Assembly (NCBI GenBank): GCA_963920705.1
Contig: OY987225.1
Location: forward strand, 15,022,829 to 15,086,828
DNA: 64,000 nt
DNA from: Odiellus spinosus
Taxonomy: Eukaryota > Arthropoda > Arachnida > Opiliones > Phalangiidae
Direction: 5' to 3'
Below, piece after piece: positions 10,570 through 21,192 of the stretch (position 1 is the stretch's first letter; every line of letters begins with the position of its first letter). Position numbers and translations under genes: made by a program. The notes below the pieces were generated by a model. The model saw only the letters and a program-made list of their open reading frames with translations. It was not told the DNA's origin and searched no databases.

Positions 10570-12757
10570 AGACTAGCCCTTTAAAAAGTGATTCAGTCAA
10601 ATCTCTACATTTTTACCATTGCCCTTTAAACCCAATTAAAATTAATTTTTTCATAATTTTTGATGTTAATAGCTGCGGCAGCCGCACTTGATTCAGTCAA
10701 ATCTCTACATTTTTACCATTGCCCTTTAATCCCAATTAAAAAAAAATTTACATTATTTTTGATGTTAATAGCTGGGGCAGCCTCACTTGATTCAGTCAGA
10801 TCTCTACATTTTTACCATTGCCCTTTAATCCCAATTAAAATTAATTTTTACATTATTTTTGATGTTAATAGCTGGGGGAGCCGCACTTGATTCAGTCAAA
10901 TCTCTACATTTTTACCATTGCCCTTTAATTCCAATTAAAAAAAAATTTACATTATTTTTGATGTTAATAGCTGGGGGAGCCGCACTTGATTCAGTCAAAT
11001 CTCTACATTTTTACCATTGCCCTTTAATCCCAATTAAAATTAATTTTTACATTATTTTTGATGTTAATAGCTAGGGCAGACGCACTTGATTCAGTCAAAT
11101 CTCTACATTTTTACCAGTGCCTCTTAATCCCAATTAAAATTAATTTTTTCATAATTTTTGATGTTAATAGCTGGGGCAGCCGCACTTGATTCAGCCAGAT
11201 CTCTACATTTTTACCATTGCCCTTTAAACCCAATTAAAATGAATTTTTTCACAATTTTTGATGTTAACAGCTGGGGCAGCCGCACTTGATTCAGTCAGAT
11301 CTCTACATTTTTACCATTGCCCTTTAATTCCAATTAAAAAAATTTTTTACATTATTTTTGATGTTAATAGCTGGGGGAGCCGCACTCGATTCAGTCAAAT
11401 CTCTACATTTTTACCATTGCCCTTTAATACCAATTAAAATTAATTTTTACATTATTTTTGATGTTAATAGCTGGGGGAGCCGCACTTGATTCAGTCAAAT
11501 CTCTACATTTTTACCATTGCCCTTTATTTCCAATTAAAAAAAATTTTTTCATTATTTTTGATGTTAATAGCTGGGGCAGCCGCACTTGATTCAGCCAGAT
11601 CTCTACATTTTTACCATTGCCCTTTAAACCCAATTAAAATGAATTTTTTCACAATTTTTGATGTTAACAGCTGGGGCAGCCGCACTTGATTCAGTCAGAT
11701 CTCTACATTTTTACCATTGCCCTTTAAACCCAATTAAAATTAATTATTTCACAATTTTTGATGTTAATAGCTGGGGCAGCCTCACTTGATTCAGTCAAAT
11801 TTCTACATTTTTACCAGTGCCCTTTAATCCCAATTAAAATTTATTTTTTCATTATTTTTGATGTTAATAGCTGGGGCAGCCGCACTTGATTCAGTCAGAT
11901 CTCTACATTTTTACCATTGCCCTTTAAACCCAATTAAAATTAATTATTTCACAATTTTTGATGTTAATAGCTGGGGCAGCCTCACTTGATTCAGTCAAAT
12001 TTCTACATTTTTACCAGTGCCCTTTAATCCCAATTAAAATTTATTTTTTCATCATTTTTGATGTTAATAGCTGGGGCAGCCTCACTTGATTCAGTCAAAC
12101 CTCTACATTTTTACCAGTGCCCTTTAATCCCAATTAAAATTAATTTTTACATTATTTTTGATGTTAATAGCTGGGGCAGCCGCACTTGATTCAGTCAGAT
12201 CTCTACATTTGTACCATTGCCCTTTAAACCCAATTAAAATTAATTTTTTCATAATTTTTGATGTTAATAGCTGGGGCAGCCGCACTTGATTCAGTCAAAT
12301 CTCTACATTTTTACCATTGCCCTTTAATCCCAATTAAAATTAATTTTTACATTTTTTTGATGTTAATAGCTGGGGCAGCCGCACTTGATTTAGTCAAATT
12401 TCTACATTTTTACCAATGCCCTTTAAACCTAATTAAACTAAATTTTTTCATAATTTTTGATGTTAATAGCTGCGGCAGCCGCACTTGATTTAGTCAAATT
12501 TCTACATTTTTACCATTGCCCTTTAAACCCAATTAAAATTAATTTTTTCATAATTTTTGATGTTAATAGCTGGGGCAGCCGCACTTGATTTAGTCAAATT
12601 TCTACATTTTTACCATTGCCCTTTAAACCCAATTAAAATTAATTTTTTCATAATTTTTGATGTTAATAGCTGGGGCAGCCTCACTTGATTCAGTCAGATC
12701 TCTACATTTTCCCCATTGCCCTTTAAACCCAATTAAAATTAATTTTTTCATCAATTT
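10570..12757. repeat. ~100-bp satellite, main type (about 22 units)
   Basis: Units of 99-100 bp start TGATGTTAATAGCTGGGGCA and contain GATTCAGTCAAATCTCTACA and CCATTGCCCTTTAA. Variation is largely at shared positions (GGGGCA versus GGGGGA; CATAATTTT versus CATTATTTT), and the variants come in blocks, as expected from local homogenisation. Open frames through the units are artefacts. Confidence 0.95.
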
Positions 12758-13135
12758 TGATGTTAATACCTCCGACAGCCGCAGCGAAATCATTATATTT
12801 TCCCCATTGCCCTTTAAACCAAATTTAAATTAAATTTTTCATCAATTTTGATGTTAATACCTCCGACAGCCGCAGTGAAATCTTTATATTTTCCCCATTG
12901 CCCTTTAAACCAAATTTAAATTAATTATTTCAGCAATTTTGATGTTAATACCTCCGACAGCCGCAATGAAATCTTTATATTTTCCCCATTGCCCTTTAAA
13001 CCAAATTTAAATTAATTATTTCAGCAATTTTGATGTTAATACCTCCGACAGCCGCAGCGAAATCTTTATATTTTCCCCATTGCCCTTTAAACCAAATTCC
13101 AATTAATTTTTTCATTATTTTTTATGTTAATACCT
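12758..13135. repeat. Satellite subtype, 91-bp units (4 copies plus edge)
   Basis: Starts at 12,758, 12,849, 12,940, 13,031 and a degraded 13,122 give a strict 91-bp period. The unit begins TGATGTTAATACCTCCGACA and lacks the GATTCAGTCA word of the main type. It abuts the main array, so the two subtypes share an ancestor and have separated. Confidence 0.93.
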
Positions 13136-13219
13136 TCCTTATTGCCGTTCGGAATGGCAAGTCGTTCGGAATTTCACTCATTTTTAAAAAGGAGAGTAAT
13201 TTTAAGGCGGAGAAATTGA

Positions 13220-13720
13220 AAATTAATGTTATTCTATGGGATTTAGAGACTTACCTTTCAGATTTATTTTCTAATGCTTCCAAATATTTTACAGGCTTTA
13301 TTTTAAGACTAATTTCATAATTTTATACCGATTAGTTTGGTCACAGTCTATAAACGGCAAAAATATGAAGAAGGAGAAATTAAGTCATTAGAGTTCAATA
13401 CCCATAGCCTCCAAATCAAGCGCGCGCGCTCGTGCTCGTGATTTTAAAAAGCCATATAAAACCTAAGCCTAATTTGTCAAATTAGGCTTAGGTTTTTGGC
13501 GAATCTATTTCTCCGCCTTGTTGTTCCCTCCGTTTTCATAAATAGATTGTGGGCCATCTAATTGGTGTAAAATTATGAAATTAGTCTTAAAATAAAGCTC
13601 GAATCTTAATTCATACCACACGGAAAATCCAAGTCTGAAAAATATCCGGAAGTATTAGAAAATAAATCTGAAAGGTAAGCCACTTTCAAAAAACCAAATC
13701 CCATAGAATAACATTACGAT
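13220..13720. repeat. Foldback with central hairpin
   Basis: 13,220-13,340 (TGTTATTCTATGGGATTTAG, CCTTTCAGATTTATTTTCTA, AAGACTAATTTCATAATTTT) is the imperfect reverse complement of 13,560-13,720. Near the centre an exact hairpin AACCTAAGCCTAATTTG / CAAATTAGGCTTAGGTT lies at about 13,461-13,496. It looks like a non-autonomous foldback element next to the satellite. Confidence 0.7.
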
Positions 13721-14335
13721 TTGGCCATGCGCGAAACCAGCTAAGTACCAAAAAAAGGGTCAACTTTAGAATTAATTTTAAAATACTTAGACTTAATATT
13801 TTTAAATGAAACTTGAAAAGTTCAACATTCGAACCTTGCTCTACCATTTAAAAGTGATTATATCTGTAACAAATAATTCCTCTTTTAGTTCTGTCAATCA
13901 CTGGACTTGTCCTCGAAAGAGTCGATTTTAATGTTATTCTATGGGAGAATGGAGCGTTTTGATTGGCTAGAGACTGAATTTTTTAGGAAATCAAAATAGC
14001 ATTACAGATGATGATGGGCCCAATACATAGAACCCTACCGGGTTCTAAGAATAGTTTAAATTAGACGTCAGAATCAAGCTCACATTTCAGTACGTATCGT
14101 ATAATCTATACACAAGAAAATGTGTAAGTTTACCGATGTACCTTCTAAATTAACAAACTGATTCTGATTTGAGATATATAAACTATTTATATAAAATTAT
14201 TATGAATATTTACAGTGATTTCGGACAAGCCGTTAATCTTTTTCCTAATTTCATTAATAAAATAGTTGTATTACATCATTTAGTTTTTTGGCAAAAGCTT
14301 TTTTGTTGTACAAAAGTATTGTACGATTATTAATT
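13721..14335. other. Intergenic, nothing recognised
   Basis: AT-rich sequence without supported genes. ATGTTATTCTATGGGA at about 13,930 repeats a word from the neighbouring foldback, so part of this is probably the same repeat family. Confidence 0.5.
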
Positions 14336-15838
14336 TTTCCGAATCACAAAGCTTTCAATTTTGTATTTTTATATAGTTATTATTTTCATTTTATATAATT
14401 ACATTTATAAATTCGAAAATTAGAATCACACGAACTACGCACTATAGTTTTAATTAGATTACAAATCAAGAAAAGTAACAAACTAAAAATTATATTAAGT
14501 TTCAATGAGAGAAGTTTTGCATAAGTAACATTTTGTTAAAGAATCACCAAGAACTGTTTACCCCCAAAAAATAATATTATAATTATTATAATATAATAAT
14601 TATAATGAGATAATTTGACGAATTCGGAATATCAATACTCATAAACCAACTTCCAGGTTCTTGGCCATTGGGGTAGAAATATGATGAATTATCACTCCTA
14701 CATATATACACATGTATTACACCCTCTGCCTAGGAGGGACAAGACAGCGCGAGGGGAGGGGTTCCGAATTCGTCTTATACTCTTTGTTGGTGGTGTAGAC
14801 ATATTTTTGGGTTTTAAAGGCCCTATCTGCTCTTACATTATGCACACAGACTCTTTTTGACTGTACATTTGGTTATGGCCAACGGTAAGCTTGAAAAGAA
14901 GGCCACTGTAGAAGGGATTTAAAAATCGCATATAGTCCCTTTAAAGATAATATCCGCATTATCTGTTCATTCAAAGTTCGGTGGTGTGGTTGCCGGGACA
15001 AATACAACTGTTTGCATTTGTTCAGACATACACATACATAGGCTATGTCTCTGTGGTTACCTACAACTCTTTGTTGCGAAATATTATTCTTATTATAATA
15101 GGTAATATTAGGTAAGATTATTTTCAATGGGTACATTCTTTAACATAGAGCAGATAGAGCCTTTAAAGGGAGAATGAAACCTAACAAGTGATTTTTTTTA
15201 TTGGTCCCTAAACGTTTAAATAGCCCTAATCCCCAATAACATTTTTAAAATAAATTTTTAACTAGAAATAAATTTAAAACCCACCCGGTAAATAGGCTTA
15301 GGTGGATTCAAGGAGATTCTGAACTCCTCTTATTTTGGTTACCAACCAATGACATTGGTCAATACCCCTTATAAGCAAGGAATTCAGCAAATATCCACGG
15401 ATCCAGCTAAGCCTATTTTAGGTTATGTTTCAAATTTATTTTTAGTTTAGTCCTATTTAAATGATAAGGACTCATGAAAATCAGTTGTTGCTAGGTTGAA
15501 TTAAAGGGTAATGGGCTTATTTTTTTAATTATTATTATTATTTTGCTATTATGAGATAGAAAAAAAAACACCCTGGATTCATACTCTCAAGTGAATCTAA
15601 ATCCCATCGCTTTTGATAACATGTATTTACAGGTTAGATCATTGCTTAGTCAGTGTTCGTACAAAATTCTGGAATTTAATTTCCCTGACTTTTCAAGATT
15701 TTCCCTGACCATTTCTAAATAATTTCCCTGGCCAATTTAAAAAAAAAATTTCATGAATTTATTCTTACGAGCGAGCTGCTGGCAATTCTCACATTTTACT
15801 TGACATATTTTATCAATCGGGGTCAGCTGATAGTTTAC
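14336..15838. repeat. Long direct repeat, copy 2
   Basis: Near-identical to 1-1,503. It includes a second copy of the TTAA MITE at 15,167-15,500. Unlike copy 1 it continues without a break into the complete MITE at 15,651-16,118. Confidence 0.93.
15167..15500. mobile_element. MITE, AGGGAGAATG family, in repeat copy 2
   Basis: Same element as 832-1,165, duplicated with the surrounding 1.5-kb repeat and therefore not an independent insertion. Confidence 0.65.
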
Positions 15839-16118
15839 TCAGAATATGAGAAACAATTTGAATCTTTAGGCAAATATATTCAGTTTATAATAATAAAGTT
15901 ACAACTGATTGGTAAACCAATCAAAAACAGTTCCTTGACACGTGCCAAAATATTTATTTTCTCCGACCATTTGGGCTATTTTCAAATTCCTTGACTTTTC
16001 CCTGACCTATTGGAGCAATTTTCAAATTCCTTGACTTTTCCCTGACCTATTGGAACAATTTTCAAATTCCTTGACTTTTCCCTGTTTTACAGGTTTTCCA
16101 GGTAGTGTACAAACCCTG
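15651..16118. mobile_element. MITE with CAGTGTTCGTAC/CAGGGTTTGTAC ends
   Basis: The left end CAGTGTTCGTACAAA and the inverted right end (CAGGGTTTGTACACTACC) are flanked by a TTAGT direct repeat (15,646-15,650 and 16,119-16,123). Inside are three tandem copies of a roughly 40-bp unit (TTCAAATTCCTTGACTTTTC). The first long repeat has only the left part (1,316-1,503), cut off at the LINE junction. The five-base duplication may be part of a longer, mutated one. No coding capacity. Confidence 0.7.
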
Positions 16119-16123
16119 TTAGT

Positions 16124-16499
16124 TTACCTTTTTAGGCCGACTAACATGATGTGAAATAACCATCAAGATTTTGTGCAAAGAAAATGTATTTGCATCTAGA
16201 TAACCAGTAACATTACCTTAAGACAATCACATTTAAATTTTATTTTGATATGCAAAATTATTTATCGCAAATTTTACCATGGCCACCAGGTGCCAATAAT
16301 GTCATGCTTGAAGAAAGTACACCGTGATAAACGGCGGTACTATGTGAATCTTTGATTTTAAACCGAAAACTTGTAGCATTAAGAGCTCTCTATATAAGAG
16401 ATACACCATAGGGCCTTCCTAAGGGTAAAACAGGGTAGACCAATGCCTTTCCGGAAGTGGGGAGAGTAGTGAGGCAAATGTCAATATTAATCCTTGTCC
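16124..16499. other. Intergenic, presumed 3' flank of the Ulp1 gene
   Basis: No gene is recognised. It lies directly downstream of the minus-strand protease ORF and may hold its 3' untranslated sequence. Confidence 0.4.
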
Positions 16500-18311
16500 T
16501 CATAAATCATATTTGAAACAACGGTTATATGTTTCATTCTGATAATTTGGGAAATTTCCGCAATTATCATGGTACCATTTTACGCTCATCACATAATGGA
16601 CGCTTTTATCAAATCCAGGACATAATTCTGCGTCGCATTTAGTCTCATCTAAGGTATTATACTTCATAAGCCATGTACTAGTTTCCCTTTCTGTTTCAGT
16701 GTGTTTGCATGTTAATGTCAAGTTTCGAAGACTGAATGATATCTTCTGTGAACTAGAAACATCTGGCTTTGTTGTTCTTTTATTTATTTTTTTGGGGAGT
16801 TTCGAATCTATTTTTAACGGGTTTAGATAAAACGCCAATTTTCTACCCATCATAGAGGATGATGGCACTTTAGTTTTTTCTGCTTTTAGAATTGAAAAAA
16901 AGTAGTACAAAATGTAAACGCCACAGTCATTCGTATTGGGCTCCTGCATAGGGCAATCATTGCTCATTTCTAAAGCCCATTCATCGTGCTTGAAATTTAA
17001 TTTTGCAATGTCAAATGTGACAATAACAAAGCTTAAGAGAGTTTTAATATGTTTACGAATAACTTCGGGGTTTGTGTGTAGTCCGTCTAAAACGCGTATT
17101 TTTTTTTTAAAATTGATCAAACCTAAAAACCAATGTCCTCCAGACTTATTTAAAATTTCTAATGGAAATAGGACTACTAAAATATCCTTATTGGCAGCTT
17201 CATTATTTTTAAGGAACATGTAAGTAACAAGTTCAGGCTTATGAATCATTCCATGCAGTGCTTTGTGCAAGTTCACAAACATACCACTTTCTACCACTAA
17301 TACTTGTTGTTCAGCATTAAGGGCTTTCAACATATTTTGCATACAATTTTGTAAAAGGAAACTGCTTATAGGTTGATTTAGATTGAGAGTCTTAGTTTGT
17401 TCATCTAATTCGAAATCTTCGTATCTTACAAACTTCTGGACATCTTCATATTCCAAAACCAACTTGTTGGTGGAAGATGAGCCAGAATTGGTCAGTGGTG
17501 ATGAAGTGGTTAATATTATTTTAGGGTTGGCTTCTTCAATACCAAGGTTTGCAAGGAGAGTTTTTTCGGAGCCTATTTGAATTTCTTCTTTTTCTTTCAA
17601 TGCCACGCTATTATGATTAGTATCTGTTTCTTTGTTTCCAGGAAGACGAGTCTCAGCGGAAGAAGTGTTGGAACAGCTAAATTCTGATGAAGAACTCGAT
17701 ATTATTTCCATTTCGGTTTCTTTGATGCCTCTTTCCTCAAGCTTGTTAATAAGGTTTGCAAGGCGAGTATTCTCTTCTATTTTTTCCAATGTCAGTGTAT
17801 CCAGTACAACATCAGTTGGTTTTTCATCAGGAATAGTAATTTTTTCATGTTGTTCGGATTTTAGAAGTAAATTACTATCTTTAGATTGAACAATTTGTTC
17901 ACTAGCTTCTGACGAAGAGCTTGATGTTATTTCCGTGTCGACTTTTTTGATACCTCGTTCTTGAAGCTTGTTAATAAGGTTTGCAAGGCGAGTATTCTCA
18001 GAGCCTATTTTAACGTCTTCAATCTTTTGCAATTTCACTGTATCCTGAACTATATCAGTTAGTTTTTCGTCAGGAATAGGAACATTTTGATGTTGTTCAG
18101 ATTTTGAAAGTAAATTGTTATCCTTTGATTGAACTATCTGTTCAATTTTTTCAGCCATGATATTTGTAGGCAATGATGGCCCGGATTTATCAGAGGTCTT
18201 TCCTTGTACCAAGATTGGACTTTTATCTGTGATAGGCATGACTGATTGCTCACATTCTGTATTTGTTAAAGACGTTTCAGTTGGGCCTTCATTATTAACA
18301 TCAATATCCAT
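16500..18311 (-). CDS. Ulp1-like (C48) cysteine protease of a MULE-type transposon
   Basis: 603 codons. The C-terminal half carries the catalytic arrangement of Ulp1/SUMO proteases: H393 in GGHWFLG, D409 in RVLDG, Q456 in CPMQEP and C463 in NTNDCGVYI. The acidic, low-complexity N-terminal half contains two tandem repeats of about 80 residues (roughly 55-137 and 138-210; shared words EQIVQSKD and ENTRLANLIN) and a third partial one. Ulp1 domains are known passengers of MULE and related transposons, where their role is unclear. The ORF starts 14 bases from the stop of the upstream transposase ORF and probably belongs to the same transcript or was once fused to it. It is the most intact reading frame of the region. 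Confidence 0.85.
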   Translation of the reverse strand: MDIDVNNEGPTETSLTNTECEQSVMPITDKSPILVQGKTSDKSGPSLPTNIMAEKIEQIVQSKDNNLLSKSEQHQNVPIPDEKLTDIVQDTVKLQKIEDVKIGSENTRLANLINKLQERGIKKVDTEITSSSSSEASEQIVQSKDSNLLLKSEQHEKITIPDEKPTDVVLDTLTLEKIEENTRLANLINKLEERGIKETEMEIISSSSSEFSCSNTSSAETRLPGNKETDTNHNSVALKEKEEIQIGSEKTLLANLGIEEANPKIILTTSSPLTNSGSSSTNKLVLEYEDVQKFVRYEDFELDEQTKTLNLNQPISSFLLQNCMQNMLKALNAEQQVLVVESGMFVNLHKALHGMIHKPELVTYMFLKNNEAANKDILVVLFPLEILNKSGGHWFLGLINFKKKIRVLDGLHTNPEVIRKHIKTLLSFVIVTFDIAKLNFKHDEWALEMSNDCPMQEPNTNDCGVYILYYFFSILKAEKTKVPSSSMMGRKLAFYLNPLKIDSKLPKKINKRTTKPDVSSSQKISFSLRNLTLTCKHTETERETSTWLMKYNTLDETKCDAELCPGFDKSVHYVMSVKWYHDNCGNFPNYQNETYNRCFKYDL

Positions 18312-18324
18312 TACTATGCTTTCA

Positions 18325-19434
18325 TTAAACTTTTTTTTCCAGCGCTTCTTGTTTTATAGGCATGGGAGGTTGAACAGAAATATCAACATCCATCTCGCTG
18401 GTTTCATCTTTAGTAGTGTTTTTCGTTATTGATTCCGAAGTATTCAAAGTCAAATCTGGGCAATTGTTTGATTCAGAGTAGCTTGGTAAGGACACAACGG
18501 GTTTGTTAATTTGGTACTCTGTTTTAGCCATTTCGCTTATTTTTGTATTGTTTAAAGATGGAACAGCTGCTAGATGTTCATCACAGACATTACCGTCCAT
18601 TCGTTTCGGTATTATTGGATCATTTTCAGAAATATCAATCGTTTTTATATATTCGAGGCCATTAAATTTTTCACTCCAGGTCATGCTAAACACTTTGTAT
18701 AATTCATCGAATTTTTCTACAGTCTCGCAATTTATCAAATCACTGATATGTTCGGAATATAATTTTTTATCCGCTGCATTTGCATCTGTTTTCGCAATCC
18801 AATCTGTGACATTTCTCTTTAAATGGTTATGACAAAACAACAGGTTCTGTCGGGCAACTTCACAACTATTTGAAATGGCTTTTATCAAGCCAATTTCTCT
18901 GTCACAAATAATTGGCACATTCTGCCCGTATTGTCCAGTTCCAACATGGGGGGCAACAAAATTTTTGAAGAAATGAGCATGAGTAGTCTTGAATTTGCGA
19001 TCATGCATCATACAAAACACCGGTATTAATGGGTTTCCTACAATTTCTGTATTTTTCATTGCAACTACAGAAACGTAAAAATTTCCAACTTCAAAAGTTG
19101 TGTCATAAGAAATAACCTGTTCGATGTCAGGGACTTCAAACGAAGCTCTCAACAAACGTTTGGACAGCTCTAAGACCTCTGGAACAGTAAAAATGGTATT
19201 GAAATTTTCAATGTAGGATATACACAATATCATATTTTTAAATGGCCCATTGCCTAGTTCAATCAAATTGTAGTAAGCGTCATTAGATATTTTGTTCTCT
19301 TCATCTACTCTGTGCTTAAAGTTTTGGGCCTGTTTCAAGTTTCTTGCTCCAAGATCTTCGATATCTTGGTGAACAACTTGCAATTCTTGGTCACCAAATG
19401 TTTTAGATTTACTATTTTTTTTTTTCAGTTTCAT
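18325..19434 (-). CDS. MULE-type transposase core
   Basis: 369 codons. The catalytic core resembles the MULE domain: D111 in SYDTTFEVGNF, D178 in IICDREIGL, and the family's C-x2-H motif at CHNH (C201, H204), followed by the helical region expected to hold the catalytic glutamate. Strand-transfer chemistry is inferred from the family. The C-terminal 130 residues are low-complexity. The corresponding region of the second copy has a SWIM finger, which I do not see here, so this copy may be internally deleted. The ATG lies in a 28-bp tandem duplication (19,415-19,470) that breaks the frame with the N-terminal domain upstream. Confidence 0.8.
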   Translation of the reverse strand: MKLKKKNSKSKTFGDQELQVVHQDIEDLGARNLKQAQNFKHRVDEENKISNDAYYNLIELGNGPFKNMILCISYIENFNTIFTVPEVLELSKRLLRASFEVPDIEQVISYDTTFEVGNFYVSVVAMKNTEIVGNPLIPVFCMMHDRKFKTTHAHFFKNFVAPHVGTGQYGQNVPIICDREIGLIKAISNSCEVARQNLLFCHNHLKRNVTDWIAKTDANAADKKLYSEHISDLINCETVEKFDELYKVFSMTWSEKFNGLEYIKTIDISENDPIIPKRMDGNVCDEHLAAVPSLNNTKISEMAKTEYQINKPVVSLPSYSESNNCPDLTLNTSESITKNTTKDETSEMDVDISVQPPMPIKQEALEKKV

Positions 19435-19464
19435 CTAAGATTTACTATTTTTTTTCAGTTTCAT

Positions 19465-19948
19465 CTAAAATTTCATCATAAATTTTTCAAGGATCTGTTC
19501 CACTTTCTGCTTTGTTTCTAATACGTTTCCTAATGGTAGGAAGTGTTGGGGCATATGTTCTATTCGTTTTTAGTGAGTTACCATGGCTACGACGTTCAAC
19601 TAAACTCTCATCGCCTAAATAATGAACGAGAATAGCCATTGAATTTGATTTGTTTTCTAGTTTAAAAACAGTTTTGGAAAACCTTGAGTTGATTTGAATG
19701 CCTTTGCCTACTTTAAGGTACTAGTGTGATCTTAAAACAGACTCACAACTTTTTCTATATCCAGTATTTCTCCAAAAAATTCTATCAGAATTTATTACAT
19801 CTTTTTCTTCCTCAATGGGAACACGAAAAGCAAAAATATCACCGCCTTTTGGGAGGATATTTTGTGGGAGAGGAGTTGTGTATACTAGTCCATCCTGTGT
19901 GCCTTTTAAAATAGATTTCAACAAAACTTTGGCTTCACCAGCATCCAT
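19465..19948 (-). pseudogene. N-terminal domain of the MULE-type protein (frameshifted)
   Basis: 19,948-19,721 encodes MDAGEAKVLL, then PLPQNILPKGGDIFAFRV and SDRIFWRNTG. A shifted frame from about 19,710 continues YLKVGKGIQINSRFSKTV, ILVHYLGDESLVERR and LPTIRKRIRNKAE before stopping near 19,490. Each block has a counterpart in the second copy (PKGGDIFVFRV, SDRCLW, DPRFSKIVYQL, ILIRYFGDENLV), so this is one conserved domain split by at least two small indels. A DNA-binding role is plausible by position only. Confidence 0.65.
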
Positions 19949-20465
19949 TTTTTGTAAAATATTACTACGAAAAACACCTCTTTGGTTGTTACCCGATTAT
20001 CTACGGGCCCTTTCGGTTTAGTAATGTTAGGCTGGACCATATCATTTAAATTTCTGTCGGTACCCATATTGTCATTGGGTCCATTAACTTTTTTACGAGT
20101 AGTTAGCTTAGCTATACTATCATTGGTGCTTTTGGTACCCAGATTGTCTATGGGCCCTGATATGATTGGCTTTGCCATATCAAACAAATTTTCGTTGGTA
20201 CCCGAATTTTCATTGGGTCCAAGAACTTCGTGTGAAGTAGCTAGCTTTGCTATACTATCATTGGTGCTTGTGGTACCCAGATTATCTATGGGCCCAGTTA
20301 AGATCGGCTTTGCCGTATCAATCAAATTTTCATTGGAACCCAAATTTTCATTGGGTCCAACTACGTTTACAGGAATAGCTAGCTTTGCTAGACCATCCTT
20401 TGCCACATCGGAACCTGGTTTATCGACAGGTTCCGGAATAGTCGGTTCCTCGTCAACAGCACTAC
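19949..20465 (-). CDS. Exon 2: degenerate ~39-residue repeats of the MULE-type protein
   Basis: The exon starts right after a splice acceptor (TTTATTTCTAG) at 20,466-20,467 and opens GSAVDEEPTIPEPVDKPG when joined to exon 1. Then come about three degenerate repeats built from GPNENLGTNENL, AKPILTGPIDNLGT and NDSIAKLAT. A third copy of the gene at 32,760-33,146 has the same exon edge and repeats. No catalytic motif is present. A small indel near 19,960 separates it from the next domain. Confidence 0.7.
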
Positions 20466-20568
20466 CTAGAAATAAAAGAAAATCTTTATGATTATAAAAA
20501 TATAATTCTAAGAGGCAAGATTTGATGCCTTCCGCAATAACACAACCATAAACTCGTCTTTTCCTCAC

Positions 20569-20578
20569 CTTTTTCCAT
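20569..20578 (-). CDS. Exon 1 (MEK plus first base of Gly) of the MULE-type gene
   Basis: ATGGAAAAAG is followed by the donor GTGAGG. Joined to the acceptor at 20,466 it gives MEKG-SAVDEEP in frame. The third copy has the parallel ATGAAGAAAG/GTAAGT at 35,237-35,246. About 80 bases upstream of both starts are also alike (GAGTGCAATTAAAA-type words, ACGCGT), which argues for a shared promoter region. The intron here is 103 bp. Confidence 0.65.
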
Positions 20579-20700
20579 CGTAGAAAGTATATGCCTAAAG
20601 AGTGAAATTAAAAGCTTTGAAAGTATTGCAACGCGTACTCACGAAAACCGTAGTAATAAAACTACAAGCAGACATTATAGCAGAAGCAGAATAAACATAT
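20579..20700 (-). promoter_or_regulatory. Conserved 5' flank of the MULE-type gene
   Basis: This stretch resembles 35,247-35,345 upstream of the third copy. Transcription start and TATA elements cannot be fixed by eye. Confidence 0.4.
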
Positions 20701-20873
20701 GTCAGGAACGGAAATAGCGCTTATCACGGGAAGATATTCAATCTTCAATTCGCAAAACGAAAGCTTAAGCGATCTATAGAGTTCAACTCCGTTGAGATCC
20801 CTAGATAACAGTATTTAAAAACACCTTTAAAAAATATTTGTCTTTAAAAATATAATTTATTATTGAAGTTGTA

Positions 20874-21192
20874 CCAGAAATAGATGAACCGAAATTATCA
20901 ACGAGAGCTTAGATTGGGAAATGCATTTTATTTGGAGTGAATGGGGAGGGTAAGCACTGGGGGAATGGGCTTCCTCGGCCTCAATGAAATACCGAGGAGG
21001 ATCTTGGGAAACTGATCGCCCCACGTAGCGACGGCTGCAAACCAAGCCAGGTGGCGCATTCAACGTTTCTCGGCTAGGCGAAATTCCGCGGGGGAGGGGG
21101 CTACAACTGTCGTCTAAGAGAGGGGAAACGGAGAACTTGCCTGTGGCGTTAGAGGAATAGCTCGTTGATAATTTCGGTTCATCTATTTCTGG
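20874..21192. mobile_element. Short element with 32-bp perfect terminal inverted repeats
   Basis: CCAGAAATAGATGAACCGAA and twelve more bases (20,874-20,905) recur exactly in reverse complement at 21,161-21,192. The 255-bp centre is much richer in G and C than its surroundings. It has no coding content and looks like a MITE or foldback. Flanking bases show no certain target duplication. Confidence 0.75.

Noticed and set aside
10660..12488. Several plus frames with DSVKSLHFYHCPLIPIK repeats
   Set aside because: Read through the 100-bp satellite; they break at unit-length changes and have no independent support.
6384..13135. CRISPR array
   Set aside because: The repeats are contiguous without unique spacers, no cas genes are present and the genome is clearly eukaryotic.
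1..15838. The 1.5-kb repeats as LTRs of one 15.8-kb retrotransposon
   Set aside because: No TG..CA ends, primer site or coherent internal coding; the interior holds unrelated nested elements and satellites. Left open as a segmental duplication or very large element.
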